Positions 56,353 through 63,002 of a DNA stretch of 64,000 bases are shown piece by piece. Origin of the DNA: Shewanella waksmanii ATCC BAA-643 (GTDB taxonomy: Bacteria; Pseudomonadota; Gammaproteobacteria; Enterobacterales; Shewanellaceae); contig NZ_JAEH01000018.1 in NCBI RefSeq assembly GCF_000518805.1, forward strand, positions 1 to 64,000, read 5' to 3'. The notes under the pieces were generated by a model. That model searched no databases. It saw nothing but the letters and a program-made list of their open reading frames with translations, and had not been told where the DNA came from. Made by a program: the position numbers and the translations under genes. Every line of letters starts with the position of its first letter. Positions within the stretch are counted from its first letter, which is position 1.

Positions 56353-57132
56353 ATGATGCAAGTAGTGTTGCTGCGTGGCCTAATGCGAGACCAACGTCAT
56401 TGGCATGGTTTTGAGCAGCGGCTTATTGATGCCGGTTGTCAGGTTTTGAGTGTCGACGTGCTGGGTAACGGCCACTATTACCAGCAGCGCAGCCCCTTGA
56501 GTATTGATGAATACGCCGAGCAAGTTGCCCGGCAAATACAGGCGCACTTTCAAGGTCAAAGTGTGCCTCAGCTGACCATAGTGGGTCTATCAATGGGAGG
56601 GATGATTGCACTGCGTTTAGCCAAGCAGCAGCCACAGATGATAAAGCAGGTTGTGCTGCTTAATAGCAGCGCCGCTAATCTCTCTGGCTGGTATCAACGC
56701 TTTCGGCTGGATCGGCTAATCGCTATTGGCGCAGCCCAGTGTTGGCGGCATGTAATGCAACAGCTTAACGCTAGAGGGAGTGCAAAAAAGGTCAGCCCAG
56801 TAGAGCGATTAGTGTTGGCACTGACCAGTCTAAAAGCGGCGAATCAAATAGATTATATTCAGCAATGGTCACAGTGGCGGACCGAGCGACATTGCCACTT
56901 TTTTAATGGTGTCAGGCAGATAATCGCCTGCGCTAAATTTAATGCCCCCAACGCACTTTCTTGCCCAATCTATGTGATGGTGGCTAACCAAGATGCCTTA
57001 GTGATGCCCAGTTGCAGCGCTGCCTTAGCCCAATTTTACCAAACCGAGCTAGTAAAGATTGACTGCTGTGGCCATGACATCAGTTTAGATCAGCCGCAAT
57101 TACTGCTACAAAAAATCCTGCAGTACCAATAA
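56353..57132 (+). CDS. alpha/beta hydrolase
   Basis: A 259-residue cytosolic hydrolase. The nucleophile elbow is VGLSMGGMIAL (Ser in GLSMG), the acid is probably the Asp in VANQDALV, and the His is in CCGHDISLD near the C-terminus. The N-terminal LLRGLMRDQRHW gives the oxyanion region. The substrate is unknown; relatives include esterases and lactonases. It lies 24 bp after the M14-like gene with GGAGC before the ATG, so the two may be co-transcribed. Confidence 0.88.
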   Translation: MMQVVLLRGLMRDQRHWHGFEQRLIDAGCQVLSVDVLGNGHYYQQRSPLSIDEYAEQVARQIQAHFQGQSVPQLTIVGLSMGGMIALRLAKQQPQMIKQVVLLNSSAANLSGWYQRFRLDRLIAIGAAQCWRHVMQQLNARGSAKKVSPVERLVLALTSLKAANQIDYIQQWSQWRTERHCHFFNGVRQIIACAKFNAPNALSCPIYVMVANQDALVMPSCSAALAQFYQTELVKIDCCGHDISLDQPQLLLQKILQYQ

Positions 57133-57209
57133 TCCTGCCGATGTACTGTTTATTTTTGCTAAAAAGTCTAGATATACAGATTGCTAAGGCTGATAAATAT
57201 GGTGCTAGT

Positions 57210-57488
57210 TTAAGTGCGATACAGCACCTTGACCACATGCCAGCCAAATTTGGTCTTTACTAGGTGTGGAGTAATTAGCTCACCGGTAAAACAAACTTTA
57301 TCAAACGCCGGTACCATTTGGCCTTTTTTAAACTCACCTAGGCTACCGCCCTTTTTGCCCGACGGGCAGCTAGAGTGCTTTTTGGCAAGCACATCAAACT
57401 TAGCGCCTTTATTGAGTTTTTGAATGATCTCTTCTGCGAGTTCTTTGTGTTTAACCAATATATGCAATGCTGCAGCGGTTCTTGCCAT
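57210..57488 (-). CDS. ppiC: parvulin-type peptidyl-prolyl isomerase
   Basis: A 92-residue single-domain cytosolic parvulin, almost the same length as E. coli PpiC. The characteristic segments are [42 protein letters not shown] and [10 protein letters not shown]. It catalyses cis-trans isomerisation of peptidyl-prolyl bonds. It is a single gene, convergent with the alpha/beta hydrolase. Confidence 0.94.
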   Translation of the reverse strand: MARTAAALHILVKHKELAEEIIQKLNKGAKFDVLAKKHSSCPSGKKGGSLGEFKKGQMVPAFDKVCFTGELITPHLVKTKFGWHVVKVLYRT

Positions 57489-57637
57489 AATAGTGAAAGC
57501 CGTATTGAGCGATAGTGAGTGATCCGCTAATTATATCAGTAAAAAGCTGACCACTGCGATGTAGGTGGGGATTTTCTCACACTGTGAGACACATGCTTGG
57601 TATGAAGGATACTGTGCTGCAGTGTGCTCTAGGCTGC

Positions 57638-57943
57638 CTATTTAGCAGCTCGCAAAGTGGTTTTACGGTAATCAAACTGACGGTTAACGTAATTGACATC
57701 ACCTAGGGTGGCTCTTTCAGCTTGTAACTGGCCCTCGTCAGACACCGCAAATTTAGCGACAGTTGCATTAACAAAATCCACCACTAGTAGCGTATCATTA
57801 TTGCTTACATGCTGACTGGCAGCCTGTTGTATTTGTGGTCCAGTGCAATCGTTGCACTCTACTGTAGCGGGCATTGCCATACTCGATGAACAAGCCAGCA
57901 AGCTGGTTGCTGTAATCAAGCGTGCCATATTCAATGATTTCAT
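57638..57943 (-). CDS. small secreted protein with a CxxC pair
   Basis: A 101-residue precursor that I do not recognise. The signal peptide includes LITATSLLACSSSMAMPA. The mature chain begins near TVECNDCTGPQIQ, where a CxxC could be redox-active or bind metal, and then forms a small beta-rich domain. AAGGAG stands seven bases before the ATG on the minus strand. It is divergent from the SigZ-like gene, with a CRP-like site upstream. Confidence 0.6.
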   Translation of the reverse strand: MKSLNMARLITATSLLACSSSMAMPATVECNDCTGPQIQQAASQHVSNNDTLLVVDFVNATVAKFAVSDEGQLQAERATLGDVNYVNRQFDYRKTTLRAAK

Positions 57944-57992
57944 AGGGACTCCTTGTTATTGGTACATCTGTTTGGTCAGACTGATTATTTAG

Positions 57993-58008
57993 TGTGATCT
58001 GTGTCACG
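57993..58008 (-). promoter_or_regulatory. CRP-like site
   Basis: TGTGA-TCTGTG-TCACG matches nine of the ten fixed bases of TGTGA-N6-TCACA. It is 50-65 bp before the start of the small secreted protein gene on the minus strand, a distance suited to CRP activation. Confidence 0.55.
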
Positions 58009-58198
58009 TTTTTAATGTATTGAATAAAAACTCGACTGTCTAGTTTTTCACCTTAATCCATTGTTTGCTAATGTAAAGTCGACCTGAGAAATGGAAGTTG
58101 GTCGCCAATAATCAGCATTTAGCAACTGTCAATTAGCAGTCACTAAACTCTGCATAAATGGCTAATATTGATTAAACTGCAAAAATAATTACCTAGTT

Positions 58199-58224
58199 TG
58201 CATCTTTTTGGCGAGTGGATCGTC
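58199..58224 (+). promoter_or_regulatory. ECF-type promoter of the SigZ-like gene
   Basis: TGCATC (58199-58204) within TTTGCATCTTTTTGG, exactly 16 bp, then CGTC (58221-58224). The same two elements at the same spacing precede the Cys-pair gene. A CGTC -10 is typical of ECF sigma factors, so autoregulation is inferred. Confidence 0.75.
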
Positions 58225-58304
58225 ATTAGCACTAACTATGGCTAATGCCTGCAATTACCGGGCGTATGAAGAAGCCCACGTGTATTTACCCAAGAGGTTA
58301 TGCT

Positions 58305-58841
58305 ATGCAGCAAGTCGCATCGACGGCGTTTAAACAGTATCAGCAAGAATTGCTCGCTTACATCATTAAAAAAATTGGCCACCGAGATGATGCACAAGAT
58401 ATTCTCAGTGGTGTTTTCGTTAAGCTGCTACAACAGCAGACTCCGCCCAACTCGCCCATTGCTTGGCTATACCAAGTGACTAAAAACGCGATTATTGACT
58501 ATTACCGCACGCGCAAGCCCAACGAGGCCTTGCCCGAAGATCTACTGCAAGAGGTCGACAAAAGTGATGCTTTTCGCGATATGAGTGAGTGCATGCGACC
58601 GATGATCATGACCTTAGATGATAAGTATCAACACGTGCTATTGCTAAGTGAGTTGGAAGGGTTCAAACATCAAGCTGTGGCGGATCAGCTTAATCTCAGT
58701 TTACCGGCAGTCAAATCTCGAGTACGTCGTGGACGCCAATTGCTGGCAAGCAGTATTCAAGGTTGCTGCGCCCCAGTAGTTAACAAAAGTGGCCGCATTG
58801 ATGACTTTGATACTGAGCAGGCAAATTGCAAGGGGTGTTAA
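58305..58841 (+). CDS. sigZ: ECF RNA polymerase sigma factor, SigZ-like
   Basis: A 178-residue ECF sigma factor. The ATG at 58305 has AAGAGG seven bases upstream; an open frame from 58245 lacks one. Region 2 is TAFKQYQQELLAYIIKKIG with DDAQDILSGVFVKLL; region 4 is LSELEGFKHQAVADQ with LPAVKSRVRRGRQLL. A C-terminal tail of about 30 residues contains GCCAPVV and ends CKGC. This is four cysteines laid out as I recall for SigZ-family proteins, possibly a metal or redox switch. No anti-sigma gene adjoins it. Confidence 0.87.
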   Translation: MQQVASTAFKQYQQELLAYIIKKIGHRDDAQDILSGVFVKLLQQQTPPNSPIAWLYQVTKNAIIDYYRTRKPNEALPEDLLQEVDKSDAFRDMSECMRPMIMTLDDKYQHVLLLSELEGFKHQAVADQLNLSLPAVKSRVRRGRQLLASSIQGCCAPVVNKSGRIDDFDTEQANCKGC

Positions 58842-58857
58842 ATTAGCGGCAATTATT

Positions 58858-58883
58858 TGCATCTTTTTTGGTTGTGCTTCGTC
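58858..58883 (+). promoter_or_regulatory. ECF-type promoter of the Cys-pair gene
   Basis: TGCATC (58858-58863) within TTTGCATCTTTTTTGG, 16 bp, then CGTC (58880-58883). It lies 17 bp after the sigma gene stop and about 50 bp before the next ATG. It repeats the sigma gene promoter almost base for base over the -35 region. Confidence 0.78.
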
Positions 58884-58935
58884 TATCTAAGTAAGACTCA
58901 CCATGCTATTGAGCTAACTTAATTAAGAGAGACCT

Positions 58936-59196
58936 ATGCAACCAACCAACGCCAAAAACCACACAGACAAAGCAGCTTGCTGCGCAGCTACCACAGATAA
59001 ACAGCCAAGTAGCAACAGTTGCTGCACGTCTAACTGTTGTGACACAGATAATTGTTGTCAGGCAGATTGTTGCACGGACCAACAGTGCTGCACACCCGAA
59101 TGCTGTCAGTCTGATTGTTGTGATCAACAGTGCTGTGCTAATGATGATTGCTGCACCGATGGCTGTTGTCCCGAACAGGCCAAGTGCTGTGCATAA
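58936..59196 (+). CDS. cysteine-pair repeat mini-protein (metallothionein-like)
   Basis: An 86-residue cytosolic protein with 24 cysteines, all in twelve Cys-Cys pairs (first at 15-16, last at 84-85). From residue 29 the pairs recur every 4-6 residues, separated by short polar, mostly acidic spacers such as TSN, DTDN, QAD and TPE. There is almost no hydrophobic residue, so a folded core without bound metal is unlikely. A soft-metal store or buffer is inferred; no known metallothionein family is recognised. AAGAGAG precedes the ATG, an ECF promoter lies upstream and a strong terminator follows. Confidence 0.8.
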   Translation: MQPTNAKNHTDKAACCAATTDKQPSSNSCCTSNCCDTDNCCQADCCTDQQCCTPECCQSDCCDQQCCANDDCCTDGCCPEQAKCCA

Positions 59197-59243
59197 CCAT
59201 AATCGATAATTCCCCATTTACTGCTCATTGAGCGGTCATACGG

Positions 59244-59284
59244 CAACCCACAATGGCTTAACGCTATTGTGGGTTGTTTTGTTT
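59244..59284 (+). terminator. rho-independent terminator of the Cys-pair gene
   Basis: 11-bp perfect stem CAACCCACAAT / ATTGTGGGTTG with an 11-base loop, followed by TTTTGTTT. It separates the Cys-pair gene from arsR. Confidence 0.88.
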
Positions 59285-59289
59285 AACAA

Positions 59290-59313
59290 TTAATTCTATT
59301 ATTATCGAAATAT
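59290..59313. promoter_or_regulatory. imperfect copy of the permease operator before arsR
   Basis: AATTCTA (59292-59298), six bases, TCGAAAT (59305-59311). The right half is identical to the permease dyad; the left half matches ATTTCGA at five of seven positions, with the same spacer length. This suggests weak autorepression. Confidence 0.5.
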
Positions 59314-59337
59314 TGCTAATACAGTTGAGTTATAACA

Positions 59338-59637
59338 ATGGATATTGAAGTTGTTGCCAAGGCCCTCAAAGAGTTAGGTCATCCCACCCGCTTAGGGATT
59401 TATAAGCGCGTTGTTCGTGCTGGATATCAAGGTGTGGCAGTTGGTGATATACAGCAGCAACTGTCTATTCCTGCTTCGACACTCTCTCACCATATCGCCA
59501 GTTTAATGTCGGCTGGATTATTATCGCAGCGTCGAGAGGGACGAACCTTATATTGTGTTGGTGAGTTCGACAACCTAGAGCAAGTGATCGGCTTCTTACA
59601 GGATGAGTGTTGTTTTGATGAGCAAAACTGCAACTAA
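59338..59637 (+). CDS. ArsR-family repressor
   Basis: A 99-residue winged-helix regulator. The DNA-binding segment is IPASTLSHHIASLMSAGLL with the wing QRREGRTLYCVG, and the N-terminus ALKELGHPTRLGIYKRVV is typical of ArsR/SmtB. Potential ligand-sensing cysteines are the one in LYCVG and those in the tail DECCFDEQNC; the classical alpha-3 CVC pair of ArsR is absent. It is likely derepressed by a soft metal. Matching dyads lie before this gene and before the permease, so both are probable targets. Confidence 0.9.
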   Translation: MDIEVVAKALKELGHPTRLGIYKRVVRAGYQGVAVGDIQQQLSIPASTLSHHIASLMSAGLLSQRREGRTLYCVGEFDNLEQVIGFLQDECCFDEQNCN

Positions 59638-59811
59638 CCCTTTGTTAAAGTTGAACTATGCTAACTTGTTTGGTGTGATATACGGGCACCAAACATCACT
59701 TCGTTACACTTCTTTTCGCAGTAAAAACAAAATAATATAACCATATCAAAGCATTAGGTTGTTCTTTTATCGCCGCCATCAATGCATATTAGATTTTTTT
59801 AATAAACATTT

Positions 59812-59831
59812 CCATAATTCTGGAATTATGG
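59812..59831. promoter_or_regulatory. perfect dyad just upstream of the permease -35
   Basis: CCATAATTC-TG-GAATTATGG: nine-base arms, two-base spacer, ending one base before TTGACT. Its sequence differs from the TCGAAAT operator, so it should bind a different factor, perhaps an activator. Confidence 0.6.
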
Positions 59832-59832
59832 G

Positions 59833-59860
59833 TTGACTTGATATTTTTCAGGAGTATTAT
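59833..59860 (+). promoter_or_regulatory. sigma70 promoter of the permease gene
   Basis: TTGACT (59833-59838), 16 bp, TATTAT (59855-59860). Both hexamers are close to consensus. Confidence 0.7.
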
Positions 59861-59880
59861 TTCGACAAATATCGAAATAA
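59857..59880. promoter_or_regulatory. ArsR-type operator overlapping the permease -10
   Basis: Perfect inverted repeat TTATTTCGA-CAAATA-TCGAAATAA with nine-base arms. It covers the downstream end of the -10 and the expected start point, a position that blocks polymerase. The adjacent ArsR protein is the natural candidate. Confidence 0.75.
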
Positions 59881-59921
59881 GTCGATAAACCGTACTAAGT
59901 CAGATCAAGGTGGGAAAAGTA

Positions 59922-61061
59922 ATGAGTCCTGAAACATTAGCCATGGCCTACGAGGCCGCAGATATGTTTGTGTTTTTAGCGGTAGAGCTAACACTGCTAT
60001 TTTTAGCGATTAGCTATTTAGTGGGCGTACTACAGATGTACATTACGCCTGAGAAAATTCAAACCATTTTAAGTTCAAAAAATGGCAAGGGGTATGTGAT
60101 TGCGGCTTTATTAGGTTCAATTACACCGTTTTGTTCTTGCTCAACAATCCCTTTCTTAAAAGGATTACTGCGAGCCAAAGCTGGGTTTGGTCCTATGATG
60201 GTGTTCTTGTTCTCAAGCCCACTACTTAATCCCATTATTATTGGCTTGTTTGTCGTGACGTTTGGCTGGCAGGTAGCACTATTTTATTTTGCTGTAGCCT
60301 TGGTTGTGTCAATTATTGCTGGTTGGGCACTGGAAAAACTGGGTTTTGAACGTTATGTCAAACCAGAAGCGTATGAAGCAGCGGGTGTGAGTGGTTGTAG
60401 AGCTAGTACTGGCTGTGGCGAACCTAAGGCAAAAGCTGTCGCTTCCACTGTGTGTTGTGGTGAACCACAGCCAAAGGTAAGCAGTTGTGGTGATTCGGCC
60501 AAGGCTCCGCTGTCGGCAACGGTTGCAGAAAGCAGCTGTGGTGATTCAGCTAAATCGACACCTACGGCGACGAGTTGCGCCGCTGAAGAGGCTAAGCCGC
60601 AGGCCGCACAATCATGTTATGGCAGTGAAGATGCACCAAAGGCTACACCGAATAAGTGGCTGGCGTTATGGCATTCAACCTGGAAAGACTTTAAACAGGT
60701 GCTGCCGTACTTATTGCTTGGTATTACGTTAGGCTCATTTATTTATGGCTTTATGCCAACTGAGTTAATCGTAAAATATGCGGGTGATGGCCTATGGTAT
60801 GCGATTCCTGTTGCAGCCGTTATCGGTATTCCTCTGTATATTCGTGCAGAAGCAGTGATTCCATTGAGTGCTGCTTTAGTGAAAAAGGGCATGGCGCTGG
60901 GTTCAGTTATGGCATTGATTATTGGCAGTGCAGGGGCAAGTTTGACTGAAGTGATTCTATTGAAATCGATTTTCAAGAATCAAATGATCATTGCCTTTGT
61001 TAGCGTCATATTAACTATGGCCATTGGCGCCGGGTTTATGTATCAATGGTTGTTTAGCTAA
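59922..61061 (+). CDS. permease of the SO_0444-type Cu/Zn efflux family
   Basis: A 379-residue membrane protein of the ArsP/DUF318 permease superfamily. Two helical bundles flank a soluble loop. The first holds SITPFCSCSTIPFLKG (CSCS at residues 71-74) and SSPLLNPIIIG. The second contains IPLYIRAEAVIPLS. The loop (about 155-245) carries eight cysteines in CGEP and SSCGDSAK units, partly duplicated. From memory this matches the SO_0444-type Cu/Zn exporters of Shewanella; methylated arsenic is an alternative substrate. The ATG at 59922 is preferred over a GTG four codons earlier. A promoter and operator lie directly upstream. Confidence 0.88.
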   Translation: MSPETLAMAYEAADMFVFLAVELTLLFLAISYLVGVLQMYITPEKIQTILSSKNGKGYVIAALLGSITPFCSCSTIPFLKGLLRAKAGFGPMMVFLFSSPLLNPIIIGLFVVTFGWQVALFYFAVALVVSIIAGWALEKLGFERYVKPEAYEAAGVSGCRASTGCGEPKAKAVASTVCCGEPQPKVSSCGDSAKAPLSATVAESSCGDSAKSTPTATSCAAEEAKPQAAQSCYGSEDAPKATPNKWLALWHSTWKDFKQVLPYLLLGITLGSFIYGFMPTELIVKYAGDGLWYAIPVAAVIGIPLYIRAEAVIPLSAALVKKGMALGSVMALIIGSAGASLTEVILLKSIFKNQMIIAFVSVILTMAIGAGFMYQWLFS

Positions 61062-61086
61062 CTAGCCGCTTAGTTAGCGTAAACTT

Positions 61087-61117
61087 AAAGCGTCTGTGGC
61101 AACACAGGCGCTTTTTA
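61087..61117 (+). terminator. rho-independent terminator of the permease gene
   Basis: Stem AAAGCG-T-CTGTG / CACAG-G-CGCTTT with a GCAA loop, followed by TT. The T tract is five bases in all. Confidence 0.85.
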
Positions 61118-61160
61118 CATTTTTAGCATTGGCTTGTAGCACTGCTTAGCCGTTTCCTAC

Positions 61161-61264
61161 CAGCACTTCATTCCAGTGCTTCATCTTAGTCGTTCATCTC
61201 AACACTCAATCTCAGCACTTCATCTTAGTGCTTCATCTTAGTGCTTCATGTTATCACTTCATGT
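61161..61264 (+). repeat. 13-bp tandem repeat, eight copies
   Basis: Eight contiguous 13-base units in perfect register, consensus YAGYRCTTCATCT. The best copies are TAGTGCTTCATCT and TAGTGCTTCATGT (61226-61251). A ninth, badly decayed unit may follow at 61265-61277. There are no indels between units. The repeat is noncoding and lies about 115 bp before the amidase start. Confidence 0.85.
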
Positions 61265-61376
61265 TATCAGTTAGCCTGTAAGTAAAACTAATAGGTGTTA
61301 ATTGTACCTCACATAGTCAATTCGGCAATAATTCAACCAAGCTAACGAGGCAAACAATCACATTGAGGACAACACT

Positions 61377-62354
61377 ATGAAAAAGACACTACTTGCTATC
61401 GCACTTGCTACTACCGCTACTGTTGGCATCGCCAATGCTTGTACCACCGCAGTTTACAACAATGGAGAAGCGCAGCTAACCATGCGCACAATGGATTGGT
61501 TTGGTCATGACCAAGCGGTTGTTGTCGGCACAGGTGCTGGTATCGACACCCAATACAGCGCCACTGACGGCGTAGCGACTCGCAGTAAGTTTGCTGCGCT
61601 TAAAATCGAATCTTTCAACCCTGGCATCGTCGCTGAAGCCATGAACGAGCAAGGCCTAGAAGCACGCATTTTGTATCTTGGCACTGGCGCAGGTACTGAG
61701 TTTGCGCAAGACCGAGCTGACACTAAAAATGTTGACGCAGGCATGGTGCCTACTTGGGCAGTTGATAACTTCAGCTCAGTGACTGAAGTCGTTAGCGCCC
61801 TGCAAAGTGTAGATGTGCTACCCACAGCGGTATGTGACTTACCAAATCATGAAGGTGAATGCATTTATCCACCCGTACACTACCAGTTTGCCGATGCGCA
61901 AGGTAACACTGCGGTTGTTGAGTTCATCAAAGGTGAAATGAAGATCTACACGGGTTCAGGTTCAGCTTACATGAGCAATGATCCAGCATTTGATGAGCAC
62001 TTAGCGTTGGACGAGCAACAAGTTGAGGCGGGGTCGACTATCTTGCCATCAGACCGTCGCCTACGTGCCAAATCAGTGATTGCTGACATGTATGAGCGCA
62101 ATGTGACTGATGCGACTAAAGCACAAAATTCAATGAAAGCCGTAGGTGCGACCGTATTTGCAGGCTACGACCAAATTGATAAATCGGTTAACGATGTCTT
62201 CCCAACATTGTGGACCAACTACACCGACCGTGATGCAAAAACTTGGACATTCGATCGCTACGACACATGGGCTGTCGAGCACTATAGCTTCGATATGTTC
62301 AACAACGACGAAGCCAAGCGAGTTGTACTGGGTGCTCACCCTGCTAACAAGTAG
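61377..62354 (+). CDS. secreted linear-amide C-N hydrolase (choloylglycine hydrolase family)
   Basis: A 325-residue Ntn-type hydrolase. A signal peptide ends Ile-Ala-Asn-Ala and the mature chain begins CTTAVYNNG, so removal of the signal peptide exposes the N-terminal nucleophile Cys. MRTMDWFGHD is the conserved Arg/Asp substrate-site segment. Relatives cleave bile-salt conjugates, penicillin V or acyl-homoserine lactones; the substrate here is unknown. It acts in the periplasm or outside the cell. GAGGAC stands before the ATG and a strong terminator follows. Confidence 0.9.
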   Translation: MKKTLLAIALATTATVGIANACTTAVYNNGEAQLTMRTMDWFGHDQAVVVGTGAGIDTQYSATDGVATRSKFAALKIESFNPGIVAEAMNEQGLEARILYLGTGAGTEFAQDRADTKNVDAGMVPTWAVDNFSSVTEVVSALQSVDVLPTAVCDLPNHEGECIYPPVHYQFADAQGNTAVVEFIKGEMKIYTGSGSAYMSNDPAFDEHLALDEQQVEAGSTILPSDRRLRAKSVIADMYERNVTDATKAQNSMKAVGATVFAGYDQIDKSVNDVFPTLWTNYTDRDAKTWTFDRYDTWAVEHYSFDMFNNDEAKRVVLGAHPANK

Positions 62355-62369
62355 GCAGCCATAGTCAGT

Positions 62370-62396
62370 AAAGCACCGCCTAAGGCGGTGCTTTTT
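62370..62396 (+). terminator. rho-independent terminator of the amidase gene
   Basis: 11-bp perfect stem AAAGCACCGCC / GGCGGTGCTTT with a TAA loop, followed by TT. It ends 27 bp before the cytochrome gene start. Confidence 0.92.
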
Positions 62397-62422
62397 ATTC
62401 CTCAATCATGGGAGAGTGCAAC

Positions 62423-62983
62423 ATGAAAAAACTAATGATCTTAGGCTTATTGTTAGCCAGTACTTATGCCAGCGCGGTTGATCATCAGCAGACCTATCAA
62501 ACCTATGTCGATACGCAGGGCAACATTAGCCTACCTAGCGATTATTTAATGCAGGACTTTATCCACGTTGGCAGTAACACCGTTGCCGACCCGCAAACGC
62601 AAACCTTGCTTAATATCAATGCCACCTATGTACAAAAATCGGCGTTGCAGGAATATAGGCAAACTGGGCAATGGCCCGATGGCACCATGATTGTTAAATC
62701 AATCAAGTTTGTATCAGACAAAAAGTCCCTGTTGTCAGGCGATGTGCAGCATCAAACAGATCGTGATATTGAGTTTGTGATGATTAAAGACCGTGTTGGC
62801 CGCTTTCAAAATACTGCCAATAAAGCCGTATGGGGTGAAGGGTGGGGCTGGGCGCAGTTTACAGACCCCAAAGATCTAAGCCGCAACACCAATGACGATA
62901 GAAATTATTGCCAAGGTTGCCATATGCCACGCAAAAATACTGACTGGTTGTACACAGATATTTATCCGTTAATGCAGCGCTAA
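62423..62983 (+). CDS. cytochrome P460-family protein
   Basis: A 186-residue secreted haem protein. I start it at the ATG at 62423, with GGGAGAG seven bases upstream. A signal peptide ends near TYASA. The body matches the P460 fold (SLPSDYLMQDFIHVG near the N-terminus, FVMIKDRVGRF and GEGWGWAQF later), and the single haem site CQGCH lies near the C-terminus. P460 proteins oxidise hydroxylamine or nitric oxide or bind NO. Whether the haem-modifying Lys is present cannot be settled by eye. It lies in a short space after the amidase terminator. Confidence 0.87.
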   Translation: MKKLMILGLLLASTYASAVDHQQTYQTYVDTQGNISLPSDYLMQDFIHVGSNTVADPQTQTLLNINATYVQKSALQEYRQTGQWPDGTMIVKSIKFVSDKKSLLSGDVQHQTDRDIEFVMIKDRVGRFQNTANKAVWGEGWGWAQFTDPKDLSRNTNDDRNYCQGCHMPRKNTDWLYTDIYPLMQR

Positions 62984-63002
62984 GTAAGGCGGGTGGTTAG
63001 GT

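Larger units (their letters stand above)
57944..58304. other. 361-bp divergent control region
   Basis: No gene. It holds a CRP-like site (57993-58008) facing the small secreted protein gene and an ECF-type promoter (58199-58224) facing the SigZ-like gene. I see nothing else definite. Confidence 0.6.
61062..61376. other. 315-bp region between permease and amidase genes
   Basis: It contains the permease terminator (61087-61117), a 13-bp tandem repeat (61161-61264) and the presumed promoter region of the amidase gene. No gene is seen. Confidence 0.6.

Noticed and set aside
58906..59217. 103-residue minus-strand frame opposite the Cys-pair gene
   Set aside because: It is the reverse of a repetitive TGC/TGT-rich gene, which removes stops on the other strand. 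It has no ribosome site, whereas the plus-strand gene has a promoter, ribosome site and terminator.
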